Assembly (NCBI GenBank): GCA_941918925.1
Contig: OW799236.1
Coordinates: forward strand, 78,060,713 to 78,124,712
Direction: 5' to 3'
DNA length: 64,000 nt
Origin: Phyto melanocephala
Lineage: Eukaryota; Arthropoda; Insecta; Diptera; Rhinophoridae
Part shown: positions 10,434 through 22,556 of the stretch, in pieces
Layout: every line of letters starts with the position of its first letter
Numbering within the stretch: position 1 is the stretch's first letter
Made by a program: the position numbers and the translations under genes
Notes under the pieces: generated by a model
Seen by the model: only the letters and a program-made list of their open reading frames with translations
Databases searched by the model: none
What the model was told of the DNA's origin: nothing

Positions 10434-13400
10434 TTGACTGCAAATGGTACTTCACATTTTTATGCACCTATACCTGGCGGTTTTCCTCCCGGAGCAGGTA
10501 GCCAAGGTCCGGGTCCTTATCAGGTAGGTCCACATGGTCATATGGGGCCACCTCCTCAGTCTGGTACCCCACAGCCACAGCAACAATCTTCGTCGTCAGT
10601 AGTTAATGCATCTCAACAGCAACAACATTCTCCAGCATCACATTCCGCCAATCATTCACCATCACCAACTAATAACAACTATCACAAGGATGAAAGAACT
10701 CAGAGACAGCATACAAAATTGTTAAGAAAATTGGATAAACAACGTAAGTTTATAAGAAATTATTATAAAAATTATGTTTGTGTTATATGTATTGAATTCG
10801 TTCGTTTATTAAAAGTTTTTATTATTTTTTAATGAGCTTAAGTGGTTTTTTACGTTTTATATGTTCATTCGTTTAAATAAAAGTATTGACTATTTTTAAC
10901 AGAACTTTACTGGATTGCGTTCGTTTATACAAATTTCCATATAAAACGTAAAAAAATTTCAAAAAATCCTTTTAATAAGTCTTCTATTAATCTTTATGTG
11001 ATTACCTTAATACTAAACAATGATAATTAATTTTTTATAGGTTCAGCTGTTTCATCGCCAGCACATTCACCGTCTCCCCGTCGCCAAGAGCCACAAATTA
11101 ATGGTCACAATACAAATAACACTTCTTTAAGGTCACAACAACATAATAATACCAATAGCAACGACAACAACCATCATAATCAACGAAAACAACAACAACA
11201 AACACTGCAACAGCTACCACAACAGCAACGTAATGGTAATGTTTCTAATTATAACAATAGACAGGGAGCCTCTTCAGTTGCCTCCTCTGAAGAAGGTGAT
11301 GAAAATTTCTCTTCAGGCGTTAATGGAGCCGATGGTGACGAGGAGGAAGATTATCAAGCGTCCATTGTTGAGCAGTTGTCGACAATACAAAAACCTGAAG
11401 TAACCGACATTACAGCACGATCAGCAAAGATTATGTGGGAGGCACCACCTTGTATTAGTGAGTCTGCCTTACAATTGATAAATATGCGGGAGTTGCGTTA
11501 CAATGTTCTTTTGAGTGATCGCGCAAAAGAATGCAAATATAAAAGTCTGTATAAAGGTTCCTCATATGATTGTATTGTACAAGATTTGAAACCGGGCCAA
11601 GAGTATGTGGTGCGTTTACAAGTACACTATGAACATTTACATGGGACAGCATCGGGACCCACGGAATTTACAACGCCACCATGTGAGCCCGATCGTCCAA
11701 CCGCGCCACGTATGGTTATGTGCACTAAGAATTCATTACATTTGCGTTGGAATAATCCGTTGTGCAATGGTTCGACTATTCAGCACTATTTGTTAGAATA
11801 TGATGAGGGTAAAATAGGGGCGAGAGTAATTAATGAAGCGGCTTGTAAATTTGTAGAGGCTGTTAAAACTAAAGGCAAACACTATATATTGACCAAACTG
11901 CAACCCTCAACCATTTACAATATTCGTTTAGCAGCTGTAAATGAAGTAGGTCCTTCGGCCTATTCTCCTGTGTGTACGTTTAGTACTTTAGGAAATCCGC
12001 CTGCGGCACCAAAACCCCCTACACTACAAGCATTTAATTCTTCTTCATTAAGACTAGTTTGGGAAAGACGTCAATCAGATGGTGCTACTTGCATATATGT
12101 CCTCCAAATGCTAGATCGTGCCTCAGGTCATGGCTATTTAAATATGTACAATGGTCAAGACTGTTCGTACGAATGTTGCCAGTTGCGTAGAGCCACCTTG
12201 TACTATTTCCGTTTAAGGGCAGAAAATGAAGCAGGTGCCTCGGCCTGGTCCAATGAGGTGGCCTATAAGACAGCACCAGAACGTCCAGGTCGTCCGGGCA
12301 AACCTTATGCCAAAGGAAAGATACATGGCACACACTTTCGCGCCCGCTGGGAACCGCCATCAGATAACGGTGGCGCTGATATACAACGCTATTATTTAGA
12401 GATTAATGTTGGTGGTCAAAAATTCGAACGCATTTATACGGGCGTTGAGTGTGAGACATCCTGCGACCGTTTACAACCTGGCACTACCTACCAATTGAGA
12501 GCATCGTGTGAGGGTCCTGGTGGCCTTAGTCCCTATTCAGAAGTAAGTCACATTACTTCTGAAGCTGTAGTACCTGCTGCTCCTCCTGCACCCTATTATG
12601 ACAATTCGCCCGGTCCTTATGCGGCGGTTTTGAGGCTCGACAAGCCTGATTACAATGGTGGTGCTCCTATTTTAGAATTTGAACTGCAACTACGTAAAGT
12701 TACCGAACAGGAAATCCCACGCATAGTCTACCGCGGGAAAGATGCCTATTGTGTGATTAAGGACTTACAGCCTGGCAATCAGTACGAGGTACAAGTAAGA
12801 GCTATTAACCGCATAGGTGCTGGAGCTTGGTCGCCTTGGTTTAAATTTAGCTCAGCAGCTGCCGCTCCCAATTTTCCAGAATCTCTTAAAGTTATTATTA
12901 AGTCTGCTACACAACTTCATGTTTCATGGCAAGAACCTGCAAATAAGGGAGGAGCCCCAGTAGCAGAATACAGACTAGAAAGTGCCACAGCTTTGAACGT
13001 GTCTAACACGAATGAGTCAACCACACCTCAGCCTCCTCCCTCAACAGCATTTAATACTTGCTATCAGGGTTTGCAGACCAGTGCAGATATACGCAATCTA
13101 ATACCTTTTACTTATTACTACTTCCGTGTTAATGCGTGTAATGTGGCGGGTGTAAGTAAATGGTCACCTCTGGTTAATTGCCAAACACCGGCTGCTGTGC
13201 CCTCAGCTCCTCAAATCAAAGATTTAGAATTTACTTCTAACGAAGCCACTATCCATTGGTCCTTGCCCGAAAGCAACGGATCAGAAATAACCAACTACAA
13301 CATTGAGTATGCTGAACGTACCATTCTGACGACTAATAATGCCTGTGAATATACAATCACCAACTTACAGCCAGAAACCTCCTACAAGTTCCGAGTACAG

Positions 13401-15116
13401 GCCATCAATACAATTGGCTCTGGTCCATATTCTCTTTTTGCCAAATTAACAACATTGCCCTCACCGCCATCGCCACCAAAATTGGAGTGTTCCGGTGTGG
13501 GTCATAATTTCATTAAACTTAAATGGGGTGATGGTAAAAACTTAGATTTTACCAAATTCTATGTGGAAATGTTCGTCCAAAGGGCGAAGGAATTCCAAGT
13601 TGTCTACTCGGGCACCAATTGCATGTGCAAAGTCAATAAACTACAGGAACGCACCGCTTATACTTTCCGCATTTGTGCGGGCAATGATCGTGCCGGAGTA
13701 GGCGAGTTTTCGGAGGAGTTTGTATTTACAACTTCTGCCTGTCTGCCAAACAGCATAAAAGCTCCTCGTATTGCTCAAAATTTACCAACAGCTGCCTCAT
13801 CTGCATCAACATCATCGGCCAATGCAAATAGTAATAGTTCACCATCTGCTTCGTCATCGACAGCAGGTGTAATACCTTCGGGCTTACTACCGGAAACGCC
13901 AAGTTTCCTAACCGGCTTGGGCAATCTGATGTTGGGTGTGCCTCTAACACTAGAATGGCAGCATTCGAAAAATTCGTTTTCGGATCGAGTTGAGTATATG
14001 CTGCAGTATGCTTTTGGCAAAGATGGCGAATTTAAAAAGGTAAGTAAAATGATAAATTTACAAATAATAAAATATATCTTTAAATTTGCACCTCATTTTC
14101 AGATATACCGTGGTAGTGAAACCAAATTTACTATCGAAAACTTAGAACCGGGTGGCCTATACCAATTTCGCGTATGTCCCATAAGGGTTACAAACAATGA
14201 AGAAGATCTTTTGGGCGCTTACACACCACCATTTCGTCATCAAGTACCACTCATACCCTCACTGGACGACATCGATGGTAATCTATTGGGTAATGCAGCA
14301 GCCCAAATGTTTGCCGGCCTTAATGCAGCCTCTGGTAATGGCAATCATGCGCCAGGCTCATGTCATGGTCATTCACATCACCATACGCATCATTCCCATA
14401 TGGGAGGACATAGTCATCATCACAATCCCCTACATTCCCATCACAACAGTAGACACAGTGGCCATCATAATAACGGCGGCAGTGGCAGCAATGATTCGAA
14501 TGCTAGCTCTAATCTGCATCATCGTTCCGTTTCAGCATCAGCTGGCAGTTCGAGTAGCAGCGCGAACAGCAGTAGTGGTAAGAATCAATCGAACTCTAAT
14601 GCCAACAGTACACCGAGCAACAATACACTATTAATTGGTAGCAATGCCATTGGTTTTATACCCATTGGCAGTATGGCCAGTGAGCTGGCTGCTAGTTTTG
14701 CCGGTTGTGATGATCCCAATCATCATCACCACCACCATCACGGCTTTTCCGATGTCGCTAGCCAACTTAATGCTGCAGCCTCTAGTACAAGCAGTAGCAG
14801 TAACAATTCTAATAATCCACAATCAGCTGCCTCTCTACTGGCTGCCAGCGCCAATCAATTGTTTGCCAACAATCCCATTCTCCTACAAGCTGCAACAGCT
14901 GCCATAAGCCACCATCAACACGTCTTGGGTCATCATCCTGGCGGTTCCGCACACAATCAAAATGCCGGTGCTTTAAGACGTTTTGTTACCAAACTCAGCT
15001 CGGTATATTCCAATCGCAAACGTTTCTCTGATCAAGAAAAGGCTGTCATCTTCATGATTTCATTTTTATTTTTCACTTTTCTCTTTGCCACACTAGTTAA
15101 AATGTTTATGCGTTAA
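10434..15116 (+). CDS. mtgo: FNDC3-family protein (miles to go orthologue), 3' coding part, three exons
   Basis: The coding exons are 10434-10743, 11041-14039 and 14103-15116 (TAA). Introns 10744-11040 and 14040-14102 are both GT-AG. The spliced part gives about 1440 residues and lacks the N-terminus, because the first visible exon opens at an acceptor (tttctacaatttcag) with no start codon. Residues 1-215 are low-complexity Pro/Gln/Asn/Ser with an acidic patch just before the first FN3. About nine FN3 domains follow, roughly at 220-316, 319-421, 423-515, 517-610, 612-710, 712-822, 823-905, 906-999 and 1050-1140, recognisable by repeated L/F-W-x-P and LxPxTxYxFRVxAxN motifs. A Ser/Ala linker separates domains 8 and 9. 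A Ser/His-rich spacer and a C-terminal hydrophobic anchor (last ~24 residues, ending KMFMR) finish the protein. Vertebrate FNDC3A/B share nine FN3 domains and a tail anchor in the secretory membranes. The Drosophila orthologue acts in neuromuscular development. Identity is confident; the N-terminus is unknown. Confidence 0.93.
10846..10956 (+). mobile_element. MITE M fragment inside the mtgo intron
   Basis: Arms tttttacgttttatatg and catataaaacgtaaaaa are inverted around agtattgactatttttaaca and a gttcgtttatacaaatttcc block. A related copy lies at 46690-46815, and related arms lie at 41266-41400 and 41760-41861. It occupies over a third of the 297-bp intron 10744-11040. Confidence 0.6.
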
Positions 15117-16440
15117 GTTCTTTAAAACTAGAATCTATTTATTTGGGATCCAATTACTAAAAAGATTTTCTTTTTTTTTAAGAAAAAGAAAGTTTTACGA
15201 AAAGAAGCATATGAGTTTTCAAAAAGAGATTGTTCTTGATTAGAGATCTCGCCTGAAAAACGTGTTTAAAACATACTTACATATACATATACAACTATAA
15301 TGTATTGGGGTTTGATTTTATTTAATTAATCTATATGTGTAAAAAAAACAAGGGTTTCAGTATCTTACATATACATACATACATGCATACATATACACTC
15401 GAAATAATTACATCAATGAAAACATTGCCACATACATACATATATAATAAATTCATACATATATACGCAACTACCTTTTGAAAATGAAAAATATATATGT
15501 AAAACTAAACATTCCAAAATAGGTGTTTCAATTTGCAAGAGATGAAAATCTACAGTATTTTTTTATTTTTTATTATTATTGTTTTTAATGATATGTAGAT
15601 CCGTTAATATATTTTTTTGTTTTCTTAAATAACATTCTTTGCTATAAACATATATTTTATTTAAAACATATTTAATTCATATATAATTAATTATTTTTTT
15701 CTCTTAAATATCATATTACATATTGTGTTATATTTATATATCTATATATTTGCTTTTATTTGTTGTAAGAGGCTTAAAACATAAATTATAATAAAAATCC
15801 ACACCCCAAAACTAACTAAATGAATGCAAAGAGCAGCAGAAAGTAAAAGTCACAATGAGATACTCAGTTTAAAGTTTTCACAGAATATAAAGTAAATACT
15901 GAAGCTAGCGGTCAAACCAATAAATATGAACTAATGTTTGATTTTGCAAGGTTCTAAATGCCTGTAGCAGTCTCGTAAATTTCAACCCAAAGCATGACGA
16001 TGCAAAGCATTTTATTAGGAAATTGTGAGAAAGTTTTTAATGTAAAATCAATTTTTATTTGAGTCTAAAAGAGTTTCACTTAAAAAATTAAGCTGATGTC
16101 GAATTTGTCAAAATAAAACAAGTTTTCATAGAAATTAGATTTTTAAACATTTAAATTTTGCTTTAAATAATGAATCAAACATAAAATTAAATCTTAGATA
16201 TTCAATGCAAAAGTAGACTTTGAAATATTTAGACTAAAAAATATGCCTTAAAGATACTAAAATGACTTTCATATTTAAACAAATTGTTACTGAGAGTTAG
16301 AAATATGTTCATACAAAAATATGTACGTTAAAAGCAGGTTTTAAATATTTACTATCTTATTGATAAAATTAAAAAAAACTGATTTTTTATGGAACGTTAA
16401 TTTATAAAACTCTTATAAAGCTCATTTAATTTTTACGAAC
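15117..16440 (+). other. Probable 3' UTR and downstream region of mtgo
   Basis: This AT-rich non-coding stretch follows the mtgo stop codon. AATAAA hexamers on the plus strand include 15446-15451 and 15919-15924, with further A-rich variants beyond. The true cleavage site cannot be chosen from sequence alone. The first clear transposon-derived DNA starts near 17.67 kb, so a 3' UTR ending before that point is the simplest reading. A longer neural-type UTR is possible. Confidence 0.4.
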
Positions 16441-16530
16441 CGTTTTGGACCAGTGAGGTTTCCGGCTAGCCTGTTCATGGCGATAGCTTAGGCAGATTCC
16501 ATCCCTCTCACTGACAACGCATCCGCCCAT
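16434..16530 (-). other. GC-richer short ORF starting MGGC, or structured RNA element
   Basis: In a region of about 80% AT, this 97-nt island is close to 50% GC. On the minus strand ATG at 16530 opens about 34 codons beginning MGGCVVSERDGICLSYRHEQ and then ...SRKPHWSKTVRK. MGGC is the kind of N-terminus that receives myristate on Gly2 and palmitate on Cys4. A donor-like C|GTAAAA lies near 16435 and another CA|GTGAGA near 16512. The same DNA can form an imperfect hairpin with arms cagtgagg and cctctcactg. No continuing exon is visible to the left on this strand. Whether it is a coding exon, a complete micro-ORF or a structured RNA is unresolved. Confidence 0.3.
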
Positions 16531-17672
16531 TAAACAACAGAAAATACAGCAAAAAATACTACACAAATTCTACCACCAACTTCACCACAAGAATATTGCT
16601 CCTCCCTATCCATAAACTATCAACAACGCACTGGGACATTAATACATATATATATAAAAAAAATAAATTAAAGAAACTAATCTATAAAGAGATGTAAAAT
16701 TGGAAATAAAATCCTCCAATAGTCGGAAATTTTCTACCAAAAATATTTTTAAGATTTTTTTTTAAATTGGTCTTTTTTACAGACTTCTTTGCCTAAAGAC
16801 CGAAAAATCTTCTCAGAGCAAATGTTAGAGCAGTGCTTCTTCATACCATTTTTTTTATATTTTTGTAATGCAAATAACTGATACGAGTTACCCTAAAAAT
16901 AACGTATAATTAATAAATCTAAATTTTCTATTATTATTTTTTAAATTTTGTAAAAAAAACGTACCAAATCAATAGATACTTTATGTATGGACCTATAGAT
17001 AGAAATTTTGCAAGTTTTTTTTTCGAATATAAACCTTTTATAGCTACCACTATTCTTGTTGATTTGTCATTTGGAAACATTAGCAAGGCATTGTTTAATA
17101 AAACAGCGTTCGGTATTGAAATTGCAAAAAAAAAAATTTTATTTGCCATTCTGCCGTATTCTAGAATTTTATGAAACATTTTAAGAGCATAATTGAAAAT
17201 TTTTTTAAATTTGCATTTTTCCATATAATAAGATTGTAGAAAACTATTTCTGCAATAAAATATTTTTTAAAGTTTTTTTTAGATTTTGTCTGTCTGTCTG
17301 TCTGTCTTTGTGAACTTAATTGGCTTAAAAATACGGAAATATCTTGATATCGACAAAGCCTCGAACAAGTTAAATATCTCTTGCTGAAAAAGTTGTATAT
17401 ATTAATAATACGAGTAGTAATTAAAACTGTTTTTAGCGAACAGTGTTACTTTTGACTATCACTCATATCGTAGTAGTAAAGTGTTGATAACGCGGAGAAG
17501 ATTTAGCACACATAGTAAAGGTATTCACGTCACCGATTTTAATCATGCAAAAATGCAAACACAACAGCAACTGCGTGTTTAATAATTTCACGCTAACTTT
17601 TATTTTTGAATTACCTTTAATCTAGTGATTTTTTTTTTAATTTTTCGAAAACGCTCTCAAATGGTAGGCGTT
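16531..17672. other. AT-rich region, no gene seen
   Basis: Downstream flank of mtgo. A (GTCT)n run lies at about 17287-17307. Short open frames on both strands at 16.93-17.22 kb are opposite readings of A/T tracts and carry no protein signal. Confidence 0.4.
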
Positions 17673-17676
17673 TTAA

Positions 17677-18162
17677 CCCTAGAATGTGAAAAAAAAATTA
17701 ACTGCGTCTGTGAGGCGACTTTTGAAAATTAAAAATTTCACCTTTAAAAAAACAAAATTTTATTCAAGGCGAATCCATCCACCTTGATTTTATTTAAACA
17801 AAAATATTAATTACATGTTTGGTAACAAAAGTGATTGAAAAAACAATTTATTTTTTCAATATTTTAAACAAATTTTAGCCATATTTCTAGATCACAAACT
17901 TTTAATCAATTCTTTGAAAAAATGTAAATGTGTTCTAATTAAATATTGAAAAAAATATGAAGCTTATAACTAAACAAAAATATATGCACAGCAAAAAAAA
18001 ATTGTATTTATCAGCAACGTAGCCGAAGAAAACCAATTGCGTCGGTGCACAAGTTCGTACAACACACAACTGAGTTTGCATTAGCACACGCTATAATATG
18101 AGCAGGCGATTAAGAAACATCGCAAAAAATAAATTTGCTTCGCGAAGTTTACCATTCTAGGG
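17677..18162. mobile_element. piggyBac-like MITE with TTAA target duplication
   Basis: The element begins CCCTAGAATG and ends CATTCTAGGG, and TTAA lies directly outside at 17673-17676 and 18163-18166. piggyBac-superfamily elements integrate at TTAA and start CCCTAGA. At 486 bp with no transposase it is non-autonomous. A lone CTCTAGGG-TTAA end at about 24061-24072 may be the relic of another copy. Confidence 0.8.
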
Positions 18163-18476
18163 TTAAATAGCCAAAAAAAAAAACATCGGAAGCCGCGACA
18201 ATTAACATATCGACTACGTTCTCCATACATTAAACAACTTTTGGACAACCAGAGTAAATTTCAGCAATTTCGCATTTTTGCAAGAGTAAACCGGTGGCCT
18301 TAAATATACTTTTTATCCCAATAAACAATCAAACGACGTTGCGGGCAGATAAAAGTAATTTATTTAAAAAAATTGCTTGAATGCAACATTAAATATATCT
18401 ATATCAATTAAAACAATACAAACAAATGATTTTTGATCCTAGCAATGCCAGTCTGTGTATTTTAAATTAAGTGCTG

Positions 18477-18710
18477 GGTCACACACATCAGGTAGAGTGT
18501 TGATTTTTTTAAACTATTGACCATGAGAATGGAGAGGGATGCGAAATTAACCATAATAGTTTAGTTTGTGTTATTCTTTTCTTATCCGTAATACTACTAC
18601 ATGTAGTTGATTAAAGTTAATAAAAACGAAAATTGGCGAAAGAATTGTAAACGCAGATTCAAAAGAAAATTGCACAAAAAACTTATCAAATAAGCCTGAT
18701 GTGCGTGACC
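18477..18710. mobile_element. Fold-back MITE (TIR ggtcacacacatcagg)
   Basis: The left arm ggtcacacacatcagg and right arm cctgatgtgcgtgacc are inverted and differ at one base. The inner sequence is AT-rich and non-coding. A related word (gtggacccagctt) follows at about 18873. Confidence 0.6.
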
Positions 18711-18920
18711 GTTGGCATAACTAGACTAGGGGGTGTAATTAAAAGAATTTGAAAAACTCAATATTTTACATACGAATAAAACAAATTCAGTTTAAGATTT
18801 TGGCAAGAAAAATTAGCTTTCCCACACCCTCCCACCAACCACCAAAAAAAAAAATATTTTAGCTACTTTAATGTGTGGACCCAGCTTCCAATAGTCTATT
18901 TTATCGTTTTTCGGCCTGTG

Positions 18921-19450
18921 ACAGGGTGAATGAAAAGTCACCATGAGGTTTAAAATTTTTTTTTTAATTTATTGTTAAAAAGATGAAGGCCGGACTTTCA
19001 CTATAACTTTCAATGTCATGACATTTACCAATTCTCTTTTAAAGCTGCTACTAAAAACTTTTCTCATTTTTACGATGACTTCTTTACTTGCTCGCTCGTA
19101 TAGAAAAAATTTATAAAAATTTGGAATACAAATACAAATATTTGTAATACAAATTATTTTTCTATTAAATCTTTTATTTTTATAAAAAATTTATTTTTTT
19201 TTTATTTTTTTCGCTTTTTATTTCTTTTAAAAAGCAGTTGACACTACAAAAAAGAAAAAGAATAAAACAGAATACGATTAATACAAATAAGCGTAAGGAG
19301 AGATATAAAGTCACCAAAAACAAAAAACGTGCTTTTTTGGTTTGTCCCTCTTTCTTCTCCGCAATAAAGTCATCGTGAAAATTACCCTAAAAGTTTTAAA
19401 AAATAACATACAAAATTGTAAACTCCACAGTAACTTTTAGCACACCCTGT
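18921..19450. mobile_element. Short element with terminal inverted repeats acagggtg...aaaagt.ac
   Basis: The left end acagggtgaatgaaaagtca and the right end read in reverse (acagggtgtgctaaaagtta) are similar. The interior is A/T-rich with an atcgtgaaaattaccct segment. Such ends are common for Tc1/mariner-type MITEs. No target duplication was certain. Confidence 0.45.
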
Positions 19451-19746
19451 ATGTGTCTACAGCAATAAAAATTGCGAGTGAAACATTTTTTCATGACCAT
19501 TTGCTTACATCGACCTGCAACGATAATATTTTAAAATACTTATTCACATGAGAACTCTTATAACGAATTAAATCCCTTTAATTATAATTAATTACTTTCT
19601 CTATGCTACTGCTAAATAAATCAATAAAAAAAGGATAACTTAAATATTTTTCACAAATTATTAAGGCAAAATATTGAGAATTTTTTTTTTTTATTAAAAA
19701 CTCATCAACATTTTAAAATCTCTCCTTATCACTCAGACTCACTCTA

Positions 19747-19781
<35 letters not shown>

Positions 19782-21440
19782 AAGCAATAGGTTTTTTTAT
19801 AACTTAGCCAGATTTTTAAAAATATTTTCTCATTATAATTAAACAAAATGAAATAAAATAAAAATGCATTAAACATATTAAGCATAAAAAATAATAAATT
19901 AATTGTTTTATAGATGTAAAATTAAAAAAAAATAAAATTTTCAAAACATTTTTTCAAATTTAAATAAAATATAATTTAAGCAACACTGCTCATTCATAAT
20001 AAGAATAAGAAAAAAAAAACAAAAAAATAATAAAAAGTGAATTAAAAAATACATTAATGTTTAAAATAAAATATGTAATAAAACTAAGAAGGGCAAAGGA
20101 CCACTTTTTTATTATTGGCCAATTCCATATTTATAACATAATTATTTATTATAAATAAACAGTTTCATTTAAAAACAAAAAATTCTTGTCTCAAATATAA
20201 ATAATAAAGCAATTCTTTAAAATAATATTTCAATATTTATTTTCAAACTGTTGAGTGGAGTTAATTAAAAATTTATGAATAGTTGTAAACGAAAAGTCTA
20301 AAATACAAAATTATTATAAAATAACTACAACAATTCTAATTTGTTAAACTAAACAAAAACCCCTCTTTATGTACTTGCAGAACTTTTTTTCCACTTTTAT
20401 ATGTATAAACGAATATAATTAAAAATAATAATAAGAAAATCTTAAAGAAATTTAATGAAAAGTATAACAAAAATAACTTTTAAAAATCTGTCCATTATGT
20501 GAAGAATATAGAAAATGCAACTAAACTAACGAATTTCTAAATAGACAACTCTATTCTATTTAAATTATAAATGTAAATGTTAAACAGTTAAAAAAAAATT
20601 AAAATAAAATGTCAAGCTTTTTTTAAAAAAAAAATATAATATATTTAATCTTAAAAACGATATACATATAACAAAGTGATAAAACAGCTTAAAATAAATT
20701 CCATTATATTTGTTTTTCTATTTTCAATTCCATTTATTATAAATAAAAAACAAGTAAAATCATTATTCATATGTTGATATATAAATGTATGTATGTATAC
20801 CCTATATATACATAGTATAACTACACGATATACATATAAAAATAATTTATAGATTTATTAACTCTTAGTGATAAAGACTAGGCATATTCTTTAAAAATAA
20901 TAATATTTTTTGCTCTTATAACTGTTGACAATTTTTTATATGTTTTTATAAGCAAATAATGCAAAAAATGTGCAAAAAAAAAAATAAATTAACACAAGGT
21001 ATGAACAATCTATGTATATTGTATGGTTAAAGGTTATTTTATTATTATTATTTTTTTTTTATTTTTATACATAAAATCTTGTTTTAATATTCTTTATTTA
21101 TAAATATATGTATTTGTAATATTTTTTTTTTGTCGTAGACATATTTAGCAAATCCCTTTTTGTTATTATTTTTTTTTTTAACTTTTAATATTTGTTAGCG
21201 ACTTTGTATTTTTAAAACTAAAAATCAAATATTATGTTCACATAAAGACTATACAAAAATCAACAATTTTAATATGTATGTACAACTTAAGAGATGTGTT
21301 AATAGTATAGGTCCTTCGAACCTTATATGTATACATTTGGTTATACACACACACATGTATAGTGGAAAAGAAGAAGAAAAAAAAAACTGCAATAAGTTTA
21401 GTTAGTCCCTTTATGTATAAGTACTAGTTCAACCCACACC
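19451..21440. other. Very AT-rich region, no gene seen
   Basis: Long A and T tracts and many AATAAA-like words occur without coding signal on either strand. The only distinct feature is a (TC)n microsatellite. Confidence 0.45.
19749..19779. repeat. (TC)n microsatellite
   Basis: An uninterrupted TC dinucleotide run of about 30 bases, preceded by imperfect cactctatcactc units. Confidence 0.9.
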
Positions 21441-21536
21441 GTGTTGCTAATTAAATGCTTAATGACTCCAGCATCATGCAAAAAATCTTAAACAATGCAT
21501 CTAAACAAACAAAATTAACTCATGTAAAGCTTAGTC

Positions 21537-21799
21537 TAGACCAAGGCGAATGCATTATCAGGTGGTGTTGACAACGCAGCTGATCTAGTTTTTTATTTGC
21601 AAAAATGATGATTGAATTGTCAAATATTATTTATGTTTTACATAGATTACTCCTTCCCGCTCAAAAAAACACAAACAAAAACCATGTAGTTTTTGACACA
21701 TCGACAGTCGAAAGCAACAATAAAAAACCATGTTGTTTTTTTAATGTTGTATTTGTTGTAGAATTATCACAACCTGATAAATAAATTCGCCTTGGTCTA
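21537..21799. mobile_element. MITE L, fold-back element
   Basis: The left arm tagaccaaggcgaatgcatt and right arm ataaattcgccttggtcta are inverted, each followed inward by the word atcaggt in the matching orientation. The interior is non-coding. Shorter relatives with aaggc.aatt ends occur near 29280-29355. Confidence 0.75.
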
Positions 21800-22332
21800 G
21801 GCAATATGTAAAATCAGCAAATGTTTGCTTAAAAATTTGTTACAAGTGCCAGCATATCGTGTAAACTCAAAATTTTTTCATCATTCGTATGATTAACGTT
21901 TGCTAACACTTAACAACACCAACAAATGTATGTTGACAATTTCAACATATCGTGTAAACAGCATATTTTTAGTGCTTGACAAATTTCCTACGTATAATGA
22001 CAGATATGTTTTATTGTTTAAAAGTGTACTTGAGCTTTTCATCATATGGCGAATGTAGTAGCATATAGGATTGTTGCATTATTGCCTAATTTGTTATATT
22101 CTTTGCTAGATTTTGTAAGTTATACATGAGTTATTTAAGCAAAACGGTTAATGTGAACTTTTTATTATTACTTGCAAAAAACTGTGGTATTGAAAAAATA
22201 ATATTTAAAACAAGAGTACTTTATTCGCCTTTGCCAAATATATATAACCTTCTCCATCATCTTAATAGTAAAACAGCGTATGCTTTTCACCATATATGCA
22301 TGAGTTCTGTGCACTTGTTAAAATGGAGTGCA

Positions 22333-22463
22333 GGGTATCAATTCTCATTCTACGAAACTATGAAATGAAAAGTTTTTGTGTGTAATATCATATTGTGCCA
22401 CCATACCCTTTGATATACAAAAACTTTTTCATTTCACAGTTTCACAGAACGAGAATTGAGCCC
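22333..22463. mobile_element. MITE K, hairpin element inside MITE J
   Basis: The arms carry caattctcattctacgaaac and, in reverse, tttcacagaacgagaattg, plus inner arms aaaagtttttgtgtgta and tacaaaaactttttca. The two halves pair over most of the roughly 130-bp length. Confidence 0.75.
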
Positions 22464-22556
22464 CAGCTCATTAAAATATTCATGTAAACACATGATCTAC
22501 AATGACACGCTAACGTTAAAATCTTTAGTGTTTTCATCTAAATTTAATATTTTGCT

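Larger units (their letters stand above)
21465..22556 (-). mobile_element. MITE J, reversed copy broken by other insertions
   Basis: Compared with the copy at 9600-9930 read in reverse, homologous pieces lie at about 21465-21528 (catcatgcaaaaaatctt ... attaactcatgtaa), 22271-22330 (gcttttcaccat ... gttaaaat) and 22466-22556 (ending attttgctgggt). The gaps are filled by MITE L plus about 470 bp of unclassified DNA, and by MITE K. Confidence 0.65.

Noticed and set aside
14197..14907. Overlapping long frames on both strands within the last mtgo exon
   Set aside because: They are shadows of His/Ser/Asn codon repeats in the true FNDC3 frame.
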